Below, piece after piece: positions 17,766 through 26,328 of a stretch of 64,000 bases of DNA. The notes below the pieces were generated by a model, which had not been told where the DNA came from, searched no databases, and saw only the letters and a list, made by a program, of their open reading frames with translations. Source of the DNA: Shinella pollutisoli (lineage in GTDB: Bacteria > Pseudomonadota > Alphaproteobacteria > Rhizobiales > Rhizobiaceae); contig NZ_JANFDG010000015.1 of NCBI RefSeq assembly GCF_024609765.1, forward strand, positions 62,001-126,000, given 5' to 3'. How positions within the stretch are numbered: the stretch's first letter is position 1; each line of letters opens with the position of its first letter. The position numbers were made by a program, and so were the translations under genes.

Positions 17766-17776
17766 ATGTTTTTTTA
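17766..17776 (-). promoter_or_regulatory. Inverted copy of the 13708 A-tract motif
   Basis: ATGTTTTTTTA here is the reverse complement of TAAAAAAACAT at 13708-13718. It lies in the AT-rich divergent region between the aminopeptidase and the ABC operon, about 42 bp before the ATPase start. It is a candidate operator for the local GntR protein at 24402 (inference). Confidence 0.35.
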
Positions 17777-17817
17777 TATTCACAAAAACAAACAAATTAT
17801 ACCCCAGAGGGAAACGA

Positions 17818-18921
17818 ATGGGCTTTTTGCAGATTGCCTCTGCGCACAAGGCGTATCACACGCCCGAGGGCGCGCAGGTTCGCGCGCTGGACGACGTGAC
17901 GATCGACGTCAGGAACAACGAGTTCCTGACGCTTCTCGGCCCCTCCGGCTGCGGCAAGACCACGCTCCTCAAGTGCATAGCAGGATTCGAGGATCTCGAC
18001 GGAGGAGACCTGCTCCTGGAGGGCCGCAGCCTCAAGGGCGTGCCGGCGCACCGCCGCCCCTTCAACACGGTCTTCCAGAACTACGCGCTGTTTCCCCACA
18101 TGACGATCGCCCAGAACATCGGCTACGGGCTCGACGTGGCCGGGGTGCGCAAGCCCGAGCGCGACCGGCGCGTCGGCGAGGCGCTGGAGATGGTCGGCCT
18201 TTCGGGGTTCGACAGCCGCCGCCCCGCCCAGCTTTCCGGCGGGCAGCAGCAGCGCGTGGCGCTCGCCCGCTCGCTGGTGCTGAAGCCGCGCGTCCTGCTG
18301 CTCGACGAGCCGCTCTCGGCGCTCGACCGCAAGATGCGCGAGACGATGCAGATCGAATTGAAGAACCTGCAGCATTCCGTCGGCATCACCTTCATCTTCG
18401 TGACCCACGACCAGGAGGAGGCGCTGGCCATGTCGGACCGGATCGCCGTCCTGTCGAACGGCAGGCTGCAGCAGATCGGCCGCTCGACCGAGGTCTACGA
18501 CACGCCGGCCAACGAATTCGTGGCGAATTTCGTCGGCACCTCGAACCTTTTCACGGGCCGGGTGACGGAGCGCAACGACCGGCTGCTGACGATCGAGACG
18601 GCCAACGGCCGCAGGCTCGCCGCCCGCAGCGACGGTTTCGCCGTCGGCGACGGCGTGACGCTGGTCCTGCGGCCCGAGCATCTGCGCATCGCCGAACCGG
18701 GCGAGGGCGGGGCGGGCTGTACGATCGAGGGCACGGTCAAGGACGCCGTTTTCGTCGGCTCCATCGTCCATGTCCATGTCGACGTGGGCTTCGGGCGGAC
18801 GGCGATCCTGCACCACCGCCACGAGCGGGCCGGCGCCAGCGCCGCCGTCGCGCCCGGTGCTTCCGTCCGCATCGCCTATTCCCCCGAATCGGTGCATCTC
18901 ATCGCCGCCGCGGGAGGTTGA
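17818..18921 (+). CDS. Polyamine-type ABC transporter ATP-binding protein (PotA-like)
   Basis: 367 aa. Walker A GPSGCGKTT is at 41-49, with Q-loop FQNYALFPHMT, signature LSGGQQQRVALARSL, Walker B LLLDEPLSALD and the switch histidine in VTHDQEEA. The C-terminal TOBE region (from about residue 240) is of the PotA/FbpC class. The start follows AGAGGGAAACGA, a good ribosome site. It energises the permeases at 18923 and 19828. Confidence 0.9.
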   Translation: MGFLQIASAHKAYHTPEGAQVRALDDVTIDVRNNEFLTLLGPSGCGKTTLLKCIAGFEDLDGGDLLLEGRSLKGVPAHRRPFNTVFQNYALFPHMTIAQNIGYGLDVAGVRKPERDRRVGEALEMVGLSGFDSRRPAQLSGGQQQRVALARSLVLKPRVLLLDEPLSALDRKMRETMQIELKNLQHSVGITFIFVTHDQEEALAMSDRIAVLSNGRLQQIGRSTEVYDTPANEFVANFVGTSNLFTGRVTERNDRLLTIETANGRRLAARSDGFAVGDGVTLVLRPEHLRIAEPGEGGAGCTIEGTVKDAVFVGSIVHVHVDVGFGRTAILHHRHERAGASAAVAPGASVRIAYSPESVHLIAAAGG

Positions 18922-18922
18922 G

Positions 18923-19828
18923 ATGATCGCCGGCGACACCGTCCGATCCCGCAGGCGGCGCGCGCTGCTCCTGCTCCTGGCGCCGGTCACGCTGCTGCTC
19001 GGCGTCTTCTTCCTGGTGCCGCTCGGCATCATGGTCGTCTACAGCGTCCTCGAGCCCGGCCTCTACGGCGGCGTCGAGTGGACCTGGTATCCGTTCAACT
19101 ACGGGCGCATCCTCGGCTGGCCGCTCAACGACTACGAGGAGTTCGACCCGATCTATCTGTCGATCTTCCTCGGCTCGCTGAAGATCGCCTGCCTCACGGT
19201 GCTGTTCTCGCTGCTGATCTGCTATCCGGCGGCCTTCTGGGTCAGCAGGATGGGCGAGCGGCGCAAGAACTTCGTGCTCTTCCTGATCACCCTGCCGTTC
19301 TTCGCCAATCTCCTGGTCCGCATCTATGCCTGGCTGCTGCTATTGCGCCCGACCGGCTTCATAAACACCCTGCTGCAGGGCCTCGGGCTGATCGCCCAGC
19401 CGCTGGACATGCTGTTCACCAGCTTCGCGGTCGTCCTGGGCATGGTCTACATCTTCACGCCCTTCATGTTCCTGCCGATCTACGCGAACGTGGAGAAGCT
19501 CGACTATTCGCTGGTGCGCGCCTCGCAGGACCTCGGCGCGACGCCGCTGCAGACGTTCCTGCGCGTCATCCTGCCGCTGACGGCGCCGGGCATCGTCGGC
19601 GGGTCGATCATCGTCTTCATCCCGGCGCTCGGCAACTTCATCGTGCCCGCCTTCCTCGGCGGCTCCAAGGTGCAGATGACCGGCAACCTGATCGAGCGGT
19701 CCTTCCTCCAGTCGCGCGACTGGCCGTTCGGGGCGGCGCTGGCGCTGCTGATCATGGCCTCCGTCGTGCTGGTCCTGATGATCCAGCTGACGCGAGCGGC
19801 GCGCACGCAGACGAAAGGGGCAGTCTGA
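18923..19828 (+). CDS. Polyamine-type ABC transporter permease (PotB-like)
   Basis: 301-aa inner-membrane permease with six predicted helices. The characteristic segment is LVRIYAWLLLLRPTGFINTL, and the EAA loop is ASQDLGATPLQTFLRVILPL. It starts one base after the ATPase stop, with GGGAGG just upstream. It forms a heterodimer with the next gene product. Confidence 0.9.
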   Translation: MIAGDTVRSRRRRALLLLLAPVTLLLGVFFLVPLGIMVVYSVLEPGLYGGVEWTWYPFNYGRILGWPLNDYEEFDPIYLSIFLGSLKIACLTVLFSLLICYPAAFWVSRMGERRKNFVLFLITLPFFANLLVRIYAWLLLLRPTGFINTLLQGLGLIAQPLDMLFTSFAVVLGMVYIFTPFMFLPIYANVEKLDYSLVRASQDLGATPLQTFLRVILPLTAPGIVGGSIIVFIPALGNFIVPAFLGGSKVQMTGNLIERSFLQSRDWPFGAALALLIMASVVLVLMIQLTRAARTQTKGAV

Positions 19829-20670
19829 TGTTCAGGGGCTTCAAGACTTTCCGGCTGTGGCCGACGCTGTTCAACGCCTACGGCTTCCTGTTCCTCGCCT
19901 TCCTCTATCTGCCGCTCGGGCTGATCCTGCTCTATTCCTTCAACGCCAATCCCATCAACATGGCGGTGTGGACCGGCTTCACGCTGGACTGGTATGCGAC
20001 GATCTTCGGCGGCGCCGGCGTCAAGGGCTCGTTCGACGCCGCCTTCACCGAGGCGCCCGAACGCATCTTCGCGGTGGTGAAGAACAGCTTCCTCGTGGCA
20101 GTCTCGGCGGCGACGATCTCGACCGTCATCGGCACCGTCACGGCCATCGCGCTGGCGCGCTACAGGTTCGTCGGCAAGCGCTTCTATCAGGCGCTGCTGA
20201 TCCTGCCGATGCTCGTGCCGGACATCGTCCTCGGCATCGCCCTGCTGGTGTTCTTCGTCGGCGCCGGGTTCCAGCTGAGCCTGCTCACCATCATCATCGG
20301 CCACGTGACGTTTCTCTCGAGCTACGTCTTCGTCGTGGTGTCGACGCGGCTCGCCGGCATGGACACCACGCTGGAGCAGGCCTCGGCCGACCTCGGGGCG
20401 GGACCCCTGACGACGTTCCGCAGGGTGACCCTGCCGCAGATCATGCCGGGCGTCGTCGGCGGGTTCCTGCTTGCCTTCATCATCTCGCTCGACGACGTGG
20501 TGATCACCTATTTCATCGCCGGCGTCGGCTCGCAGACCCTGCCGCTGTTCATCCTGGCAATGATGCGCCGCGGCCTCCGGCCGCAGATCACCGCGCTCGC
20601 GGTCCTGATCATCCTGTTTTCTTTCGTCGTGGCGACCGTCGGTCTGCTGCTGCGCAACCGCAAGCCTTGA
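19828..20670 (+). CDS. Polyamine-type ABC transporter permease (PotC-like)
   Basis: 280-aa permease. It opens with a cytosolic stretch and helix FLYLPLGLILLYSFN, a PotC hallmark. The EAA loop is ASADLGAGPLTTFRRVTLPQ, followed by SLDDVVITYFI, a motif conserved in PotC/PotI. Its start overlaps the PotB-like stop by one base (TGATG). Confidence 0.9.
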   Translation: MFRGFKTFRLWPTLFNAYGFLFLAFLYLPLGLILLYSFNANPINMAVWTGFTLDWYATIFGGAGVKGSFDAAFTEAPERIFAVVKNSFLVAVSAATISTVIGTVTAIALARYRFVGKRFYQALLILPMLVPDIVLGIALLVFFVGAGFQLSLLTIIIGHVTFLSSYVFVVVSTRLAGMDTTLEQASADLGAGPLTTFRRVTLPQIMPGVVGGFLLAFIISLDDVVITYFIAGVGSQTLPLFILAMMRRGLRPQITALAVLIILFSFVVATVGLLLRNRKP

Positions 20671-20694
20671 AAACCAAGAAGGGGAGTACGTGAC

Positions 20695-21729
20695 ATGAAG
20701 GGAATGCTCGGTCGGATCGTGGGCATGGCGTCGGTGCTGGCGCTGTCGGCGAACATGGCGGCGGCGGAAGGAAAGCTCAGCCTCTACAACTGGGGCGAAT
20801 ACATCAATCCGGAAATCGTCGACGAGTTCAGCAAGGAATACGGCGTCGAGGTGACGCTGGACACCTATTCCACCAACGAGGAGATGCTGGCGCGCATCCA
20901 GGCCGGGGCGTCCGGCTACGACCTCGTCTGGCCCTCCGTGCACATGCACGACATCATGCAGCAGCTCGGGCTGCTGCAGCCGGCCAATCCCAACCAGATG
21001 CCGGGCTGGGAGAACATCGACAAGGCGGCGCTACGCTCGCACGAGGACCCGAACGGCGACTACTGCCTGCCCTATGCCTGGGGCGCCGTCGGCGTGCTCT
21101 ACAACAAGACGCTGATCCCCGAGCTGACGTCCTGGAAGCAGTTCTTCGAATACGCCAAGGCCAATCCCGGCAAGGTGACCATGCTCGACGACCTGCGCGA
21201 GACGCTCGGCGTCGGGCTGATCATGACCGGGGCCTCCGTCAATTCGCGCGACCCCGACGAGGTGGCGAAGGCCGAGGCCTACATCATGGAGCAGAAGCCG
21301 AACATCGGCGCGTTCCGCTACGACGTGATCCCGCTGGTCACCGCGGGCGACGTCGCGGCCGGCCACTACTATGTCGGCGGGGTGCTGAACGTGCTGCAGA
21401 ACCCGGAGCTCCTCGGCTTCGTCATCCCGGAGGAGGGCGCCACCATGTACCAGGAGGACGTCTGCCTCCTGGCCAATGCGCCGAACCCGGACAATGCCAA
21501 GCTGTTCCTGCAGTTCCTGATGCGGCCGGAGGTCGCCGCGAGGAATTCCGAGCGGCTGACCAACGGCGTCGTCAACACCGCCGCGGTGGATCTTCTGCCG
21601 GACGCGCTGAAGTCCAACCCCTCGATCAATCCGACGGCGGAGGTCCGCGCCAAGCTGCAGATCTTCGAGGACCTCGGCAAGGACCTGCGGCTCTATACCC
21701 GCGCCTGGGACCGCATCAAGACCAACTGA
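20695..21729 (+). CDS. Polyamine-type substrate-binding protein (PotD/PotF-like)
   Basis: 344 aa. A signal peptide ends at about MAAA-E (residue 24). The mature start KLSLYNWGEYINPEIVDEF is the PotD/PotF signature. The acidic and aromatic ligand residues of that family (WGEY, YDLVWPS, the WG of YAWGAVGVLYN) are broadly kept, consistent with a cationic amine ligand. A terminator-like hairpin with a T-run follows 14 bp after the stop, which should raise this protein over the enzymes behind it. Confidence 0.9.
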   Translation: MKGMLGRIVGMASVLALSANMAAAEGKLSLYNWGEYINPEIVDEFSKEYGVEVTLDTYSTNEEMLARIQAGASGYDLVWPSVHMHDIMQQLGLLQPANPNQMPGWENIDKAALRSHEDPNGDYCLPYAWGAVGVLYNKTLIPELTSWKQFFEYAKANPGKVTMLDDLRETLGVGLIMTGASVNSRDPDEVAKAEAYIMEQKPNIGAFRYDVIPLVTAGDVAAGHYYVGGVLNVLQNPELLGFVIPEEGATMYQEDVCLLANAPNPDNAKLFLQFLMRPEVAARNSERLTNGVVNTAAVDLLPDALKSNPSINPTAEVRAKLQIFEDLGKDLRLYTRAWDRIKTN

Positions 21730-21743
21730 CCTCATGAAGAGCT

Positions 21744-21770
21744 GCCGGGGTGCGCGGCGCGCGCCCCGGC
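21744..21770 (+). terminator. Terminator/attenuator after the polyamine-type binding-protein gene
   Basis: 12-bp stem GCCGGGGTGCGC / GCGCGCCCCGGC (one G-U pair) with a 3-nt loop, followed by CCCTTTT. It ends 20 bp before the amidase small-subunit gene. Partial termination here would uncouple binding-protein from enzyme levels. Confidence 0.65.
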
Positions 21771-21790
21771 CCCTTTTGCCGGAGCATGCC

Positions 21791-22117
21791 ATGAGCCGTT
21801 ACCAGATCGACGCCAGCGACCTGCCGTTCGCGCGCGAATTCCTCGCCTCTCCCATCGGCTACCACAGCCCCGGCCTGCAGCGCGTCCTGAACCGGATGCG
21901 CGGGGCCGACTGGGCGTTCAAGTACGTCCTGGTGGTGGAGGAGCGCCACGCCCGCTGGCGGCTCGGCAGGCTGCCGGCCAGGCGCGGCTCCGCCGTCGAG
22001 ATCGTCGAGGGCGTCGTCTACACCGATCTCCTGGAGGCCGAGCGCGACATCTTCCGCCGCCGCTGGCGGGACCTGACCGGCCAGGACCTCGACATCGCCC
22101 TCAACAGCGCCGCATAG
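21791..22117 (+). CDS. N,N-dimethylformamidase small-subunit-like protein
   Basis: 108 aa. The known dimethylformamidase (DMFase) is built from a small (about 130 aa) and a large (about 760 aa) subunit. The segment SPIGYHSPGLQRVLNRMRG and the following KYVLVVEERHARWRLGRLP match, as I recall it, the small-subunit pattern PFGY..HPSPYLQRVHNYFR...YYIYSERE.....R, and the end ERDIFRRRWRDL fits its C-terminal helix. It lies 12 bp before the large-subunit gene, the same pair order as in DMFase loci. The start ATG at 21791 is chosen over 21734, which would begin inside the hairpin region. Confidence 0.72.
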   Translation: MSRYQIDASDLPFAREFLASPIGYHSPGLQRVLNRMRGADWAFKYVLVVEERHARWRLGRLPARRGSAVEIVEGVVYTDLLEAERDIFRRRWRDLTGQDLDIALNSAA

Positions 22118-22129
22118 GACGGAATTCAG

Positions 22130-24373
22130 ATGCTGCCGATCGTTGCCTATACCGACAAGCTGACCGTCGCGGCCGGCGAGACCCTCTCCGTCATGGCGAG
22201 CTCCTTCGGCGCGCGCCAATACCGCGCCGACCTGCGCCGCATCATCCAGGGGGACACCAACCCCGAGGGACCGGGCTACAGGGACGAGGCCGTCGCGCTG
22301 GACCTGGGCGGCAGCCGCCCCGCCGTCGCCAAGGGCTTTTATCCCGGCTCCTGCGTCATCGTTCCGGGCCGCGGGATGCTGGCCGATCTCGAGGACTTCA
22401 CCCTCGCCGCCGCCGTGCGCCCGACGCTGCTCGGCGAGCGCGAGCGCACCGTCATGGCGCTGCCGGGGTTCGCCCGCATCGGCATCGAGGCCGACGGCCG
22501 CGTCTTCGCGGAGGCGCTCGGCCGGCGGCTGGTTTCCGGGGGCCGGATCGCGACGGGCACATGGCACGTCCTCTCGCTCACCTATTCGGCCGCGCAGGAG
22601 CGCCTTTCCCTCGCGGTCTCGACCGACGACGACGCGGCGAGCGAGGACGTGCGCCCGCGGATCGTCACGGCCGAGGCGGCTCCGGCGGGCTACGGCGCCG
22701 ACGAGGTGCTGATCGCCGCGACGCGCGGCGCCGACGGGCGGCCGGCCGGCTTCTTCGACGGCAAGATCGACCGTCCGGCGCTCTTCGACGCGGCGATCCC
22801 GCACGACGCGCTGCGCCGCCTCCTCGCCGATTTCGCGCAGCTGTCGCGCATGCGCAGCCTGCGCGCTGCCTGGGACTTCTCGCAGCGCATGACGACGCAG
22901 ACGATCTGCGACATATCGCCGTTCCAGCTGCACGGCCGCATCCACAACGCCCCGGCGCGGGCGATGACGGGCTGGCTGTGGAAGGGGCAGGAGCTGGACT
23001 GGAAGAAGCGCCCCGACCTCTATTCCGCGATCCATTTCCACGCGACGGACGTCTACGACACGGGATGGGAGGTCGACTTCACCTTCACGCTGCCCGACGA
23101 GCTGAAGAGCGGCGTCTATGCCGTGCGGCTGGTGCCGGACGGAAACGAGGACACCGCCTATTACTGCGTCTTCGCGCTGCGCCCGCCGCGCGACCGGCCG
23201 TCCGGCAACACCGTGGCCTTCCTGTTTCCCACCTGCAGCTATCTCGCCTATGCCAACCACCGCCTGGGCATGGACGTCCCGGGCACGGAGATCGGCATGG
23301 GGCGCGCGGTCGAGCTCGACCGCCACCACATGTTCCTGCAGGCCAATCCCGGCATCGGCCTTTCGGTCTACGAGGTCCACGACGACGAGAGCGGCGTCTT
23401 CCACAGCTCGCGCCTGAGGCCGATCGTCGATCTCCAGCCGAAGGTGAAATCCTTCCTCGGCGGCTTCGGCTCGAACGTCTGGCAGTTCAACGCCGACACG
23501 CACATCCTCGGCTGGCTGGACGCGATCGGCCAGGACTACGACGTCATCACCGACGAGGACCTGCACGCCGAGGGCATGCGGCTCCTCGGCCGCTACCGCG
23601 TCGTCATCACCGGCACTCATCCGGAATACCACACCCGCAACATGATCGAGGCGCTCCAGGGCTTCACCGACCGCGGCGGGCGGCTCATGTATCTCGGGGG
23701 AAACGGCTTCTACTGGGTCGTCAGCTTCAACGACGACATGCCCGGCATCATGGAATGCCGCCGCTCCGAGGCGGGCATCCGCCCGTGGGAGCCGGGGCAC
23801 GGGCAGTTCTACCACGCCTTCACCGGCGAGTACGGCGGCCTGTGGCGGCGCAACGGCCGGCCGCCGAACCATCTGTGCGGCGTCGGCATGACCTCGCAGG
23901 GCTTCGACGTCTGCGAGCCCTACGTGCTCTCCCCGGCCGCGCGCGACGCCCGCGCCGCCTTCGTCTTCGAGGGGCTGACGCCCGGCGCGAAGATCGGCGA
24001 TTTCGGGCTTGCCGGCGGCGGGGCGGCGGGACTGGAGGTCGATCGCGCCGATCCGGCCCAGGGCACGCCCGCCCATGCGCTAGTCCTCGCCTCCTCGACG
24101 CGCCACACCGACATCTACCTCATGACGCCCGAGGACCTGCTCGACCCGACGCCCGACTGGTCGGGCACCCAGGCCGACATCATCCGCGCCGACCTGACCT
24201 TCTTCGAGACGGCCGGCGGCGGCGCCGTCTTCTCGACGGGCTCGATCGCCTGGGCCGGCTCCATGGCGTGGAACGGCTATGACAACGAGATCGCACGCAT
24301 TACAAGGAATGTGTTGCGGCGGTTCGACGATCCCGAGGCCTTCCGGATGCCGGAGGCGGGAGAGGAGGGCTGA
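22130..24373 (+). CDS. N,N-dimethylformamidase large-subunit-like amidase
   Basis: 747 aa, about the length of the DMFase large subunit. The N-terminal half has a lectin/LamG-like beta region (KGFYPGSCVIVPGRGMLADL, then DGKIDRPALFD). The C-terminal half is the catalytic domain of the DMFase beta-subunit family (PTCSYLAYANHR, QFNADTHILGWLDA, GTHPEYHTRNM). Known DMFase uses a mononuclear iron held by two tyrosines and a glutamate; candidates here are Y371 or Y374, Y414 (in SVYEVHDDE) and E499 (in HPEYH), at spacing close to the known enzyme. The reaction would be hydrolysis of an N-substituted formamide or related amide to amine plus acid. The true substrate need not be dimethylformamide. Confidence 0.82.
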   Translation: MLPIVAYTDKLTVAAGETLSVMASSFGARQYRADLRRIIQGDTNPEGPGYRDEAVALDLGGSRPAVAKGFYPGSCVIVPGRGMLADLEDFTLAAAVRPTLLGERERTVMALPGFARIGIEADGRVFAEALGRRLVSGGRIATGTWHVLSLTYSAAQERLSLAVSTDDDAASEDVRPRIVTAEAAPAGYGADEVLIAATRGADGRPAGFFDGKIDRPALFDAAIPHDALRRLLADFAQLSRMRSLRAAWDFSQRMTTQTICDISPFQLHGRIHNAPARAMTGWLWKGQELDWKKRPDLYSAIHFHATDVYDTGWEVDFTFTLPDELKSGVYAVRLVPDGNEDTAYYCVFALRPPRDRPSGNTVAFLFPTCSYLAYANHRLGMDVPGTEIGMGRAVELDRHHMFLQANPGIGLSVYEVHDDESGVFHSSRLRPIVDLQPKVKSFLGGFGSNVWQFNADTHILGWLDAIGQDYDVITDEDLHAEGMRLLGRYRVVITGTHPEYHTRNMIEALQGFTDRGGRLMYLGGNGFYWVVSFNDDMPGIMECRRSEAGIRPWEPGHGQFYHAFTGEYGGLWRRNGRPPNHLCGVGMTSQGFDVCEPYVLSPAARDARAAFVFEGLTPGAKIGDFGLAGGGAAGLEVDRADPAQGTPAHALVLASSTRHTDIYLMTPEDLLDPTPDWSGTQADIIRADLTFFETAGGGAVFSTGSIAWAGSMAWNGYDNEIARITRNVLRRFDDPEAFRMPEAGEEG

Positions 24374-24401
24374 TTTTCCGCAGGATGGACAAGGATTCCC
24401 G

Positions 24402-25280
24402 GTGGACTCGAAAACGGATCTGCAGCTGAGGCTCGTGCGGCAACTGCTGGAAATGATCGTCGATGGCGTGCTGCAGCCCGGGGCCCATCTGCGGGAGGTC
24501 GAGCTTGCGCAGACCTTCGGCGTCTCCCGCACGCCGCTGCGGGCGGCGCTCGCGCAGCTTTCCGCCCTCGGCGCGGCGGAGAAGGGAGAGGGGCGGGGGC
24601 TCTATGTCGGCGCGAACGCCGCCACGGCCGAGCGCCTGCTGGCCGGCTTGCCGCAGGAGGACGAGGAGCAGGTCAAGGAGCGCATCGCCCGCGACTGGTT
24701 CGAGGGGCTGATCCCCCGCGAAGTGTCCGAGAGCTTCTTCCGATCGCGCTACGGGCTCGGCAAGATGACCCTCTCGCGCGTCCTCGCGATGCTGTCGGAC
24801 GAGGGCGTCATCTCGCGCATGCCGGGCTACGGCTGGCAGTTCGAGCCGACGCTGAACTCCCAGGCCGCCAACGACGCGAGCTACGATTTCCGCCTCCTAA
24901 TCGAGCCGGGCGCGATCCTGCAGGCCTCGTTCAGCTACGACAGGGCGGCCGCCGCGGTGATCCGCAGCCGCCACGAGCGCGTCCTGCACGCGCAGACGCT
25001 GAAGCTCTCCGAGCTCTTCCGCCTCGACGAGGACTTCCACCTCTTCATCGCCGAGTGTTCCCGCAACACGTTCGTCGTCCAGGCCGTCGCCCAGCAGAAC
25101 CGGCTCCGGCGCCTGCTGGAATACGAATCCCTGATCGACTCGGGCCGCCTCAACGCCTCGTGCATGGAGCATCTGTCGATCCTCGACGCGCTGGACGCCG
25201 GCGAACGCGACCGGGCGGCGGCGGCGATGGAGAGGCACCTGCTCAACGCGAAGGCCGCCCCGCCGGCGTTCAAGCGGTAA
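24402..25280 (+). CDS. GntR/FCD regulator with two winged-helix domains
   Basis: 292 aa from a GTG at 24402 preceded by AAGGA. Residues about 5-65 form a normal GntR winged helix (VELAQTFGVSRTPLRAALAQ). A second winged-helix-like stretch follows at about 88-145 (LIPREVSESFFRSRYGLGKM, then TLSRVLAMLSDEGVISRM). The remainder, from about 155, is an FCD-type all-helical effector domain (the YDFRLLIEPGAI opening and the DEDFHLFIAECSRN histidine motif that usually binds metal). Most FCD regulators are about 220-240 aa with one winged helix. It is 28 bp behind the amidase gene and probably regulates the 13.7-25.3 kb cluster. Confidence 0.85.
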   Translation: MDSKTDLQLRLVRQLLEMIVDGVLQPGAHLREVELAQTFGVSRTPLRAALAQLSALGAAEKGEGRGLYVGANAATAERLLAGLPQEDEEQVKERIARDWFEGLIPREVSESFFRSRYGLGKMTLSRVLAMLSDEGVISRMPGYGWQFEPTLNSQAANDASYDFRLLIEPGAILQASFSYDRAAAAVIRSRHERVLHAQTLKLSELFRLDEDFHLFIAECSRNTFVVQAVAQQNRLRRLLEYESLIDSGRLNASCMEHLSILDALDAGERDRAAAAMERHLLNAKAAPPAFKR

Positions 25281-25309
25281 CCCCGCCATCTCGCGCCATC
25301 CGGTCGGCG

Positions 25310-25339
25310 GCCCCGCCGCCGCAGGGCGGCGAGGGGCCT
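25310..25339. terminator. Bidirectional hairpin between convergent operons
   Basis: GGCCCCGCCGCC pairs with GGCGGC-ga-GGGGCC around a 4-nt loop, with a 2-nt bulge. It lies between the GntR stop (25280) and the permease stop (25387), separating the amine cluster from the apiose locus. Confidence 0.6.
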
Positions 25340-25386
25340 ATCCGAAGATGTGACGGCGGCGGCGCCTCGGACTGCCTGCCGCGCCC

Positions 25387-26328
25387 CTATCGCAGCCTGC
25401 CGCCCGCACCCGCGACGGAGAGGACGGCGATGATGACCACGCCCTGCAGGATGTCCTGGATGCCGTGGGGCAGGCCGGCGATCTGCAGGGTGGTGACGAT
25501 CATGACGAGGAGGATGCCGCCGTAGAGCGTGCCCATCGCCGTCGCGCTGCCGCCGGCGATCAGGGTGCCGCCGAGCACGACGGCGCCGACGGATTGCAGG
25601 AGATAGGGCGTCCCCATCTCCAGGAAGGCGCCGGCGGCGTAGCCGGAGAGCAGCATGCCGGTCGCCGCCGAGAGGATCGCGCTGACGACGAAGGTCGAGG
25701 CGACGATGCGGCCGGTGCGGATGCCGGTGAGGCGGGCCGCCTCGGCGCTCTGGCCGAGCGCCAGCAGCTTGCGCCCGTAGGCGGTGTAGCCGAGGAGCAG
25801 GCCGGTCGCGGCCGTGACGGCGACGGCGACGAAGAAGATCAGCGGGAAGCCGCCGATCCTGCCCGTCGCCACCCAGGCGAGGAGCGGCGGCGTTCCCATA
25901 CGGGTGACCATGGCGTTCACCATCAGCGTCAGCGAGGCGAGGATGTAGCCGGTCGCGAGCGTGGCGATCATCGCCGGGATGCGCAGGAGGACGACCAGCC
26001 CGGCATTGACGAGGCCTGTCGCGAGCGCCGTGCAGAGCACGGCGGCGAGTGCGGCCGGCAGGCCGGCATTGGTCCCGCCCGAGACGACGACGCAGACATA
26101 GGCGCTGAGCGTCACCGTGCTCGGGATCGACAGGTCGATGTTGCCGCGGCCGGTGGTGATCACCAGCATCTGGCCGAGTGCGGGGAAGATCAGGAAGGAG
26201 GCCGAGGTCGCCACGCCCGTCAGGCTGTAGATGCTGAACCGTTCGGTCAGCATCACGAGGGCCGCCCACAGGAGGAGGACGCCGGCGAGCGGCAGGATCC
26301 AGCGGCGCTCGGTGATGGAATCAAGCAT
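25387..26328 (-). CDS. Sugar ABC transporter permease (RbsC-like)
   Basis: 313 aa, ribose/xylose-class permease. It has about nine to ten hydrophobic segments, the TTGRGNIDLSIPS motif (GxIDLS hallmark of RbsC) and the C-terminal VLGGTLIAGGSATAMGTLYG. Its start overlaps the fused ATPase-permease stop by 8 bp, so the two permease units are made together and probably form a heterodimer. It is the last gene of the long minus-strand operon. Likely substrate is a branched sugar or sugar acid related to apiose. Confidence 0.88.
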   Translation of the reverse strand: MLDSITERRWILPLAGVLLLWAALVMLTERFSIYSLTGVATSASFLIFPALGQMLVITTGRGNIDLSIPSTVTLSAYVCVVVSGGTNAGLPAALAAVLCTALATGLVNAGLVVLLRIPAMIATLATGYILASLTLMVNAMVTRMGTPPLLAWVATGRIGGFPLIFFVAVAVTAATGLLLGYTAYGRKLLALGQSAEAARLTGIRTGRIVASTFVVSAILSAATGMLLSGYAAGAFLEMGTPYLLQSVGAVVLGGTLIAGGSATAMGTLYGGILLVMIVTTLQIAGLPHGIQDILQGVVIIAVLSVAGAGGRLR

